From Forficula auricularia (lineage: Eukaryota; Arthropoda; Insecta; Dermaptera; Forficulidae): a DNA stretch of 64,000 bases. Shown here one piece after another: positions 46,490 to 56,684 of the stretch (positions are counted from its first letter, which is position 1; each line of letters opens with the position of its first letter). The translations under genes and the position numbers were made by a program. Below the pieces are notes generated by a model. It saw nothing but the letters and a program-made list of their open reading frames with translations, was not told where the DNA came from and ran no database searches. The stretch lies in NCBI GenBank assembly GCA_024734495.1, contig JALMQS010000615.1, positions 1,147,173 through 1,211,172 of the forward strand, read 5' to 3'.

Positions 46490-47863
46490 ATATTTTAAAT
46501 TATTTGGCATGAAATTAATTGGCAATTTGAATGGATTAGTTAGGCAAATCCCAATGTGCAGCTGAGAAATATTGAAGAAACGTATGTGAGTTGATGGCTG
46601 GTCGAGTTTGCTTTGTTTTGATGAAACGTCAACACGGGAAGGGAAGGAAAACCAGTCAGCCCCGCTACTTAATTATTGGAACGCAAAAACAAACAAACAT
46701 CATAGATCGATTTAAAAATAGCCTTCATTGGTTTTAAAAATCAAATATTAATTATTTTAATATTTTTTTACATTAAAACATAGATATATATTTAAATGTT
46801 TCTTAATTGAAAAAAAAAAACTAATCCGCTCATTACTTAAATTTCACTTCCCTCTCTTTTATAACGAAGCAATATTAAAATAAATTAAAAAAACAAAAAA
46901 TAAAAATAGATTTATTAAAAAGAATTAAAATCTAAAATTAATTTAAAATTTTAATTAAAAGCCAATTTTTTGGGGAGCGGGCTTGGCTTTTTCGGGGGGG
47001 GGTCTTGGCTTTTTGGTTCCTTTTTTTATTGGCTGCCATCTTTATTGTATAAAATATAAATGGTAAAATGGTTAATTGTACACTTTTCTTTTTTCATTTT
47101 TTAAATCTGCCTTTGAGATTTATTATAAAAATTATAAATTTTTTCGGGAGAGGGAGATGGATAAGCCTTTTTTTAAGAGCTGGCAACTCCCATTACTATA
47201 TTTATTGCTATTTAAGAAAAAAAATTCGTTTTTTGAATACATTTTTAAATCTTTTATTATAAATTTACTATTAAATTGAAAATATATAGGGTTTGGTAAA
47301 AGTCATTGGAGGGGGGCTCCAGGTCAATTAGCCTTTGAACACGCACTGTTGTTTTAATTAAACATAAAAAAGTTAATGATGTTATTAATTAGTTTCCTCG
47401 GAGCTTGAATTATGAGATGATTATTTTATATTACAAGAGAATAATCTACTTTCATGATATTTTTGATTTAAAAAATAAGACGGTCCGAGTGGAGGGACAC
47501 ATTGCTAGTAAAATGAAATCAATAAGATATATATTATGTTTAATATAGAATCTTACAAGAACTAATTTACAGAACCCCAACCGATGGGATGGATCAAATA
47601 ATATTGTATGTATGTTTGTGGAGATTCCTTTAAATTTTTTCTTACAATTTATCTTCTCATCAAGTGAGATCCTAATTAAAGCATGTAGGTATTTCTCATC
47701 ATGATGGGTGGAAAATTGTAAGAGTTATGATGGCGGAGGGCGAAATTATAAAAGTGTATCTATATTATTAGTAACTAAAACTGGTACTCATTCATAAAAA
47801 AGATGATAAACAAAAAAGTGGGCCTTTTTTTTTTTACAGCATGCTTTTTAAACAACTTATTTT
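46490..47863. other. AT-rich stretch upstream of BNIP3
   Basis: It probably holds the BNIP3 promoter close to 46500-46650. Nothing else is recognised apart from G-runs near 47000 and 47310. Confidence 0.35.
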
Positions 47864-48522
47864 ACTTTACATACAGGGTATGGTCAAATATTGTAATCGC
47901 GCATGAAAAAAGTGTTTATTTTTATTCGTTTTTTCGAAACATCTCAAAAACGGCTGAAACTATTTTGATAAAAAAAATTGAGCAAAACCATGGCGTCTAC
48001 AAAAAATGCCTTTAGAGTGAACATCGAAAAACTTTAATTTACGAGATATTAATTATTGTGTCAAAATGTCTGTTAGTACATTTTTAGTAAACTATAGTAT
48101 ATGTTACTAAATTCTGTGTACCCTCTAGCTCAAAAACTAGTGTCAATATCAAACCGAAATTTCATATTGAGTTTTTGTATTGAGAGTTAAGAGCTGATTA
48201 GATTTTGGATGAAATCGAACTCAAAATTAAGAAGAGGGGGGGGGGGGGGTATTTTAAAAAGTTAAAATTATTAAATTTTCAAACTAAAAAAACCAAGAAT
48301 TTAGACACCCTTATATGAGAATAACTCACTATACGAAATTGATAGTGACCCAAAAGTGGGGGGTTCAAAAATAATTTAAAATAAAAAAATAGAAGAAAAC
48401 TGATATTTTCAATAGAAGGATTTCATATTTAAAAGGAGATATGATTGATTGCTATAATGGCTCAAAATGTTAAGGGGGAGGAGTGGTTATAGTAAATGAT
48501 TTTACATTATTTGATCAAATAT

Positions 48523-48562
<40 letters not shown>

Positions 48563-48600
48563 TTATATATATAAGAGATGAGGGAGGTGTATGGTAAAGT
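47864..48600 (-). mobile_element. unclassified TIR element, copy 2 (inverted)
   Basis: Starts ACTTTACATACA and ends TGTATGGTAAAGT. The minus strand follows the layout of copy 1, with cgattacaatattt near the hairpin end. A (TA)n run lies at 48530-48560. Confidence 0.6.
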
Positions 48601-50485
48601 TATATATGTGGATGGCACATCACTTTATTTCAAGTAAATTGATTATATTTTATATATAGTTAAAAAATCTGGCGGGTCTTAAATAATAATAAAAAATCTC
48701 ATAAAAAATTTACTAATATGATTAAAATATATAAACAAAACAAGGATTTTTTCAATAAAAGAATTTATTCATTGTACTTTCAAGCAGTTTTAGTAATTCA
48801 TGGGAATATAAGATAAAACTCAATAATTTTAATAAATGGTAAATAAATTTCCAATGTTATTTTCATTTAAAATCACAAACATGTTCTATTTTCTGGTGAC
48901 TTATAGGAGAGCAAGTGGTCACCTCATTGGCAAGATGCCCGGGTTATTCTGAAATTCATTTGGGCAATCTATTCTCTATTTTAAGAAATCAAACTATTAA
49001 AAGAATCAATCAACAAGAAAAATTGAGATGATTTTTTTCTTGTATAAAACAATCTTTGTGTAAAGTTTTGATACCTAATATAATTTTTTTGACGAAATTC
49101 TCAAAAGAGAAAAAATTAATTTTCTTAGTTTTTGAATTAATTAAATTTGTGCCACGCGAATACATTTTTTAGTATAAAAAATTCATTTATCTCTCACTAT
49201 ACCTAAAACAACTCCTTATAAATTAAATTAAGAGATTTTACTGCTGTCGAGCGTTATTTTTCGCTTATTCACAGAGTTGTGTAGTTAGTAGAGTGATGAT
49301 ATTATAGTCATCATCTAATCAAAACCCGAATTCACAATGTCTTGAACCTTTAGAAATGAGTTTCCACTCATTCTCTTGTCACAGCTTAATGTGATTTAGA
49401 AACAAGCTATAAAATTAATTCAAGTTTAGGGTGTGGGTATTCTGTTTGGATTTGTTTTGATTATTTTCGCGAGACAAGCGTGCTGTGGGTCAAAAAATTA
49501 TTATGTAAGATATTTTATTTATTGAATTGTTATTACAAGCGTATGGGTTTGTGAAATTTTCTAAATTCATTGCTAAACTAAGTGACCTTTAATGTAACTA
49601 TTTAGTTAATAACATTGACTTTTGGTAATTACTAAATATTAATTTATGTTGGAAAATATAAATTAAAAATGCTTTACTTATATATCAGTAAATAAGCTGA
49701 TGTGGCCATCCACATGACTTTACCGAGACTCCTTCCTCCCTCTTAATTTTGAGCAATTAATAATATTTCCTTTTAATTATGAGACTATTTTATTAGAAAT
49801 ATCACCTTTCTTAGATTTTTGTTTGAAAATATTTTTGAACCTGGGTCTAAATTCAGGGGAAGGCAACGAGAAACCACCGCTGTGAAAAATTTCTCAAGGA
49901 AAATTACAATCGAGAGGATGCTCTCCATATATATGAATCACCGACACTCGATTGAGTATAGCACTTAAAGAAAATAACAACTAATCCATAACAAGTTTTA
50001 TAAAACAAAGGATTATTATATAAAACAATTTTATCACCCTCATCTAGAATATGTCTGCTTTACAAACAACACCAATAAGCATTTATCATTATAGGAAGAA
50101 ACATTCACAAAAACTACATATTTAGTATTATCTGAATTTTGTATCTACTTATGTATTTAAAAACATAATGCCATGAATAAATTTTACAGGATTCCAGGAT
50201 AGGATTTGCGAAGTTACCAAGTGCGCCTTCAAAGATTTGGAAATAAACAAATGATCTTTTGCACATCGCAATGCCCTGGGGCTTAGAAAAAAAAGCTTAA
50301 AAACGCTGCTTGAGGGGTATAGAGTATAAGCTTTGCTTATTTCTTCTTGCTGAGTACAATGGAGAGGAGACATGGGCATAACCAGGTATGGCCAGTGGGC
50401 AGCTGCACTCCTCCCCCCTAAACGCAAAGTGATTCTTAAAAACTTTAAATCAAATGAAAATAATATAAATACTTACGTACTGAAC
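48601..50485. other. stretch without supported genes
   Basis: AT-rich. A short piece at 49695-49725 repeats the flank of the TIR element (atgtggccatccacatgact). No exon is recognised. Confidence 0.35.
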
Positions 50486-50751
50486 CAGGGCCGGATTTAA
50501 GCACAGGTTACGCAGGTTGGGTCCGCACCACAAAGGTTCTATTTTTAAAAAAAAATATATTTAACAAGGTTTCAATAAAGAGTCATGCAAGTTTATTTTT
50601 AAGTTTTTAATTGGATAATTGCTGAAAATGCGGTTTTTTAGGTTAATTAAAAAAAAAATATTTTCCCCGGTAGAGTCCGCGCCACAGGTTCTGCTTAGGA
50701 GTCCATAGATCCTAAATCTGGCCCCGTATTATAATTAAATATTTCTTTGAT

Positions 50752-50882
50752 TTTTTTTTTGGCTTTTCGACCTTTCTAGTCATAAGCCAATTTACGATAC
50801 TATTTATATATTTTTAAAATGTGTCTCTACCCCGGGGTCAGATTTTAGCCGGATGCCTCGAATCGGATTCGAATATTCGAAT
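50752..50882 (-). mobile_element. truncated SINE, second copy
   Basis: Same family as 39246-39427: poly-A tail, then the gtctctacccc and ggatgcctcga blocks, cut off at the B-box. ATTTCTTTGATT flanks it on both sides. Confidence 0.7.
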
Positions 50883-50995
50883 TTCTTTGATTTGATTAAT
50901 TTAATGAATAAATATACACAATTCTTGAATAAAAAACAATCAACATTATTATTGAGTATTTTTTATAAAAGAACTGTATAATATTTATTTATAAC

Positions 50996-51148
50996 TAGCT
51001 GAGAAGCCCGCTTTCGGCGGGCGTCTCCGCTAGCCATGGAGCTACGACCCCTGGACCCCACCCACGCACCCCAACCCCATTCCACCTCCGCACCCACCCT
51101 GGACCCCACTACGCACCCTTCCCCCCATTCTACCACCACACTCACCCC
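50996..51148 (-). mobile_element. Helitron-like 3' end, inverted
   Basis: On the minus strand a hairpin GCCCGC-cgaaa-GCGGGC precedes CTAG and T. The adjoining sequence is G-rich on that strand, as in the copy at 10933-12021. Confidence 0.6.
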
Positions 51149-51254
51149 GATAATAGATAATTGGTGAAAATGAGGTTTATAGGTTAATTAAAAAAAAATA
51201 TTTTCCCCGGTAGGGCCCGCGTCACAGGTTCTGCCTAAGGTTCCATAGATCCCC

Positions 51255-51836
51255 TCACCATCTACAAGGCCCAAATCCGCCCATGTCTCGAATACGGCTC
51301 TCATCTGTGGAGAGGAGCCTCAAAATATTCTCTTGCTACCCTTGATGCAATTCAGAAACGAGCCGTCAGGCTAATTGACGATTCTACCCTCACCGACTCC
51401 CTCGACTCGCTGGCTCATCGAAGAAATGTCTCACCCCTTTCCCTTTTCTATAGATACTATCACGGCAGGTGCTCTGATGAGATAAAATCAATAATTCCCC
51501 CCAAAGCATGCTTTGCACGTAGCACACGTTTTGCCGACTCCCAACACTCTTTCGCGGTCAAGTTGGAAAAGTGCCGGACCACTTCATTCGCGAATACATA
51601 TATATCCCCATGACTTCAAGGAACTGGAACTCTCTCCCAGCCTCTATCTTTCCCAGCACCTACGATCTTCAAACCTTCAAAACCGGGGTGCATAGACACC
51701 TACGTCTACACCCTCTCACTTAATCAACTTTCCCTTCTCTTCGGTAATGCAAGGGTCTTTCGAGATCCATAGGGGCTACATCTTTACTGGTGCACCCCTT
51801 CTTGCATTCGATTGCATTAAAAAAAAAAAAAAAATC
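51255..51836 (+). pseudogene. LINE reverse transcriptase 3' end with poly-A tail
   Basis: It encodes LTIYKAQIRPCLEYGSHLWR and LDAIQKRAVRLIDDS, the post-catalytic region of CR1/Jockey-like reverse transcriptases. One frame shift lies near 51600, then a 15-base A-run. ATCC flanks it within the hAT copy. This is the best of at least six copies of this LINE tail in the window. Confidence 0.8.
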
Positions 51837-51859
51837 CTAAATCTGGCCCTGTACTGAAC

Positions 51860-53323
51860 ATTAACAAATGAAATGAAAATGAATATTGTTAATTTTCTTT
51901 CTTATAATTAAATTATTTGTGATTCGCAGTTTCCTCTTGATCCAGCCCCTCCCCAGCCCCCTCCCAGCCCCTAATCAAAAAGCTCTAGGTACGCTCTTGG
52001 ATGATCCCCAAAATCAACGAAAATATACCTATATGTAATACTTTCATAGCCCCTTATACATTCTTTCAAACTAATTATTTTAATTGTTATCTTTGCTTAT
52101 TATACCAATCTAATAATTCTTTTCGTTCTTTATTGTTTTAATAAATATTTATTCATTTTAATAATTGAAATAAATCCTAAAACCCATTATTTCGATTTTT
52201 CCTTTAAATTCCTCTGTTTATTTTTTACTCTAGATATTTCGAGGTTGATTAAACTTTTTAAAAAAAAAAAAAAAATCTAATAATAATAAATAAAAGTGAA
52301 AAATCTTGACTGATTTCTCAATAAATATACCCGATTGGTGAATTTCTATTCGTTATGTTGGTTTGGATCTACTTTTTGGCTTCCGAAGAATTAACCAACG
52401 TATACGTTACGATTGCGATACGCTCGACAGCATCCCAACTCTTACAAAGGCAAACAATCAGCTGTTAATTTGTTGATAACTAGAATTTATTTTGCCTAAT
52501 ATACCAACGTTTTTTTATTAAAACATATACCACTTTTGTCATTTTATTGATATTTTAGAGAAAAAGGTATTTATATTATGAATATATTTCACATATAATA
52601 TCTCCATATTTTTTTATTTTGAATTACTTTATTATTTTCTATTTTTATTGAAATTAAATTTCAATTAAAAATCATATTTCAATTATATTATTAATCAATT
52701 TTTTTTTAATTAAATCATAATTTTCATACTATTTTCTCAAATCAAAATAAACATATGTAATTAACCTACATAGGTATTTTAATAATAATATTAATCCAGA
52801 CTTTACTGATAATGTTTATATATTGTATCTTTTATTAATTTTATTTAAAAAACAAGTATATTTGGTGTTTACTTTACTTTTTAAAATTCTTATTTGAAAT
52901 GTATCGTTTGGAATGTTGAATTTATTTAAATATCCAAATTTAAATAATAAATTTTGATCCCCCTTAGTCATATAAATTATTCTTATAATTAAAAAAAACT
53001 GACATTTGCGATCTTAGTCGAGAACTTGAAGATTTTGTGAATATTATAAAACATGTTTAACTTTTTCTGAAGGAACTGAGCTCTGAGATGTTAATCATTA
53101 CTAGCCTTGATTTGTGATTGGGGTTGTTTTTCAGTATTTCATGAACGTAAAACGGGACCCTAATAGTTTCGCTAAGGTGTCCATCTGTCACATATTCTGG
53201 CGCGAAAAGCTTTATATAATACTGACTTGAAATTTACAAGTAATATATTTATTCATTTTACCTTATTTCTCATATTATTAAATGTTTGACATTCCCCCAA
53301 AGTCTCATGCTCGCTTTTTTTAA
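51860..53323. other. stretch without supported genes
   Basis: AT-rich. 52380-52460 is less AT-rich and could be a promoter or noncoding exon, but nothing ties it to a gene. Confidence 0.3.
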
Positions 53324-54015
53324 GGTAGTTGTTTCAGCATATGGGTTTTCTTTGGATTTTTTTGAAATTTAGACAGATTATTATTTGAATACTTCTGCCT
53401 CGATTGGTGGCAAAACGAAATTTATGAACAATATGGTTCCGGAGATATTAAATTCCAAAGATAGTTTTTCAGTCTCTTATACATTGCACTAAACGGTGTA
53501 TCGCAAAGTTTACCTACATATTTAATTATAATTAAGAAACTCTTCTTATCATTGTTATATAAAACTAAACCAACATTAAACAATAACTATTACATTTTTT
53601 AAGAAAATTTTAATTCATAGTTACAACATAGTTTCTGAGATAATAATGAATAAATAATGAAAAATTTACACTAAAAACAAGCTGGCAACAACGCATGTAT
53701 TTAACCTAAAAAGTCTGTTAACTTTAGTACTTTTTTTACTTTTTTTCGCTTCAGTCATTGTCGCAACAGCTTTCAATCGCTTATTAAGAACTTTTTGTTT
53801 TATAAATCGACCTTTATAATGTACCTACTTTATCTGACATTTCTATGATAAAATATATACAAGCTCGGACAATGTTGCCAGATTTGTCAAACGAGCACGG
53901 GATTGGCTAGAACTGGAACATAAACAGCAAAAAGTTTTGGGCTTATGAATCCTTATTCTCTGTACTATATACTCTAGCATTAACTTTTTGCTAGTATTGT
54001 CACGAAACAACTATC
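53324..54015. mobile_element. TTAA-flanked element, copy 2
   Basis: Termini GGTAGTTGTTTC and its inverse GAAACAACTATC lie between TTAA sites, related to 13730-14238. The interior has no recognised frame. Confidence 0.6.
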
Positions 54016-54029
54016 TTAAATATTTATCA

Positions 54030-54290
54030 CATTCGTACGCCGTAAATCCAGATAGAAATACAACAGACCTATTTGCCAATTCATCGTTATCCCTATGACT
54101 TCTAACGACTGTGAACCCCCTTCTCGTTCTCTTCTTTTCCATCACCAGAAATTTTCATTTCTTAAAGACTGCCCCATTTCGACTTAAGCTCTAGCCTTAA
54201 ATCCTCTCATCTTCCTATGATGTAAGAGTTAATCCCGTTTTATAGGTGTTGCTTTTCTTCTAACACCCACCTCCTTTTATATTTATCATA
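54030..54290 (+). repeat. degenerate LINE 3'-end fragment
   Basis: Blocks catcgttatccctatgactt and ctaacgactgtgaaccccc align with the 51.3-kb LINE tail. Confidence 0.5.
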
Positions 54291-54618
54291 GAAAAATCAA
54301 TACAATAAATATTTATTTCTGATCCTTATTAATAATTAGAAGAAAGTGGATACAAGTCAAAAGATGATATAATTTGTCTTTTCTTAAGAAGCTTTCGCAA
54401 GATCTATATTTATCGTTTCACTAAAGTATAACTTCAAAATTAGGTTTTTATATGTACTAGAAATCATCAAATTAAATTCAATTAAAAATATGAATTAAAA
54501 TTTTAAAATAACTTATTATAGTTTGATTTAAAGACAAATATGTGTTGAAAATTTCACTTCAATTTTATTGTTTTTAAATTGAAAGTTTTTTGCCGAGAGT
54601 AGCAGAATTTTTATATAT

Positions 54619-54805
54619 TGAAGGAGGCGATAAAAGAGTGTGTCTTCTGCTGGAATTATAAATTTTATTTATAACGAACATTAATTTCTGTGAATCAATT
54701 GTAAGAGACTGATGAAGAGGGCAAAGCTCTCGAAACTATAGTCTCGTTTTAAATAAAATTTATAATTCCAGCAGAAGACACACTCTTTTATTGTCTCCTT
54801 CAATT
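54619..54805. mobile_element. Penelope-type foldback with hammerhead-like core
   Basis: Arms of about 50 bp (gtgtcttctgctggaatta and inverse). The plus strand at 54709-54743 has CTGATGA, stem II GAG-ggcaaa-GCTC, GAAAC-tata-GTC. This is one of the two best-formed cores in the window. Confidence 0.6.
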
Positions 54806-54819
54806 TATTGTTTTTATCT

Positions 54820-56229
54820 TCTTATTGAGACCTTGATGGCATGGTTGAGGAATTAAAAAATTTAGGTTGAATCACAAAATTTATTAATATTTTCCAATTT
54901 ATTCTTCTGACTTTTTGGCTTCTAATTCTAGATCTGTTTTCAGGAGATAATAAATATAAATAGTTCAAATCAACTAAACCAATTATGTTCAAATAGGAGA
55001 CATTTCAAAACTGAATGAAATCCCCCTCCCTCCAGTAGTGAAAGTAAGTAAATTCATGACGTCATGATGGGCTGACCCGAACTATATTATTATCACTTTA
55101 AAACAACTTCAAGAAAAGAAGCTGATTCATTAAATAGAAAATTTTAAAATTGGGTGGTCTAACCAAATCAATATTATTTATTTTTTTTTAATTTTATTGC
55201 TAAAAACCTCTAACTCAGCGTTGTTAATAAATCAACTTACACATTAGTATTCAACTGATAAGTTCTATATTCTTAAAATATTTTAATTCAAATATGTCTA
55301 TTAAACATAAGTGAGACTATGAGAGCAATAGTTTCCTAACCCACAAAAACATGAAAATTCCAGTAAATTTAAATTTAGCATCCACAATGTACTCTAGTGG
55401 CATTCTCTGATAAAAAAATGACCATTGAAAAACAAATTTGGAAAAAGCAAAAAAGTTTGTAGATAAAAGAAATTTATATAAAAATTTGATAAGAAAACTT
55501 ATTCTATCTCCATTAGGTATGCTAATGGGTTAGGGCATTATTACTCTCATAGCCTCAATTATAACCCAAAAGTTTTCTACGATAATGACATGTTCAAAGC
55601 ATCGGCTCCTAAAGTAAAGCTTTACCGCCCTGTTTTCTCGGAGATGGAGCCCCTGTTAAGACACTGACTGATGTTGGGGTATTCACAGCCTTCCAATTAC
55701 CATACATGTCGTATGCATCCAGTGAAATCGAAAGAGGAGATAGAGAAATACAATGCCCTACAGGAATTATAATTTGTGTGGGGGGGTTCCATTTTTTTGG
55801 AATGTATATTAATTAGCCAAAGATGGACAATAATAAATTTACACTATTTTTATCCTGCCAAAAATTGTGTTATTATAATATACATATATTGAATATATTT
55901 ATTATTACAATAAATCGTATGTTTCCTACATTTGATTCAATCGCGAATCAAATGTAGGTGATTTTTGTCAAATATTGAGTGAAAATGATATCTGAATTTA
56001 TATATTTCTAACTTGAAATAATGATGTTAAATAATTTTATAATTTTTCTCATTAATATGTCAATTATTCTTTGATATATTAATGAGAAAAAGTATAAATT
56101 TACTCTTAACAATAGTTGAAGATTGTTTCTTTTAATGAATAACTTTTGTTTTCACTTATTTGTGCTATAAAAAAATCATTTTTAAATAAATATAAAAAGT
56201 TAAATCAATACTTTATAATAAAGCAGTAA
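54820..56229. other. stretch without supported genes
   Basis: AT-rich. It contains the perfect hairpin at 55925-55958 and no recognised exon; a 5'UTR exon of PAIP2 could lie here. Confidence 0.3.
55925..55958. repeat. perfect 14-bp stem hairpin
   Basis: CCTACATTTGATTC, loop AATCGC, then its exact complement. It may be a small foldback or a structured RNA; there is no T-run for a terminator. Confidence 0.6.
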
Positions 56230-56450
56230 GGAATCACTTGGTTTGTCCGGTTTCGCTCACTTATGGCTCCGCCTCTTCAGGCCCCGCCCCCTGTGTACTA
56301 TACCGTAGACTTTCTGGAAGCTTCTAGAAAATTCGGAAACATTCTGGAATGTTCCACAAGGACAGTCGTTCATAAGAATTAGCCTCTGTCTCACGGAGTG
56401 ATCGTTCACGAGCCAGCAAGAAGCCCGCCGAAAGCGGGCTTTGCAGCTGG
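56230..56450 (+). mobile_element. Helitron-like 3' end
   Basis: Hairpin AGCCCGC-cgaaa-GCGGGCT (56422-56440) precedes CTGG and T. The left limit is a guess. The body before it is GC-rich (ccccgcccc). Confidence 0.55.
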
Positions 56451-56684
56451 TTTAGATATATGTAATTTACTTTATAGATCAGAATATTTTTATTTTTATT
56501 TTTCAATTATCTGAATACAAATTTCTTTATTGTGTAAAAAAAATCTTAGTTTATAAGTAGTAGGATTATTTCACTTCATTGTGGAGGAGGGGGCTAAATA
56601 CCTACTTTTTAATTTATAAAATACATAAATTGATTGCTATATTTATTTTTAAACAATACTCTTATACTTTCAGATTATTAAGGT

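Larger units (their letters stand above)
50486..51851. mobile_element. composite hAT-type insertion with 8-bp duplication
   Basis: CAGGGCCGGATTTA at the left and TAAATCTGGCCCTG at the right are hAT-like ends bounded by TACTGAAC (50478-50485, 51852-51859). Inside are one complete short copy (50486-50726) and a second partial copy of the same MITE (51149-51255 plus 51837-51851), with a SINE, a Helitron end and a LINE tail between or inside them. Confidence 0.7.
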
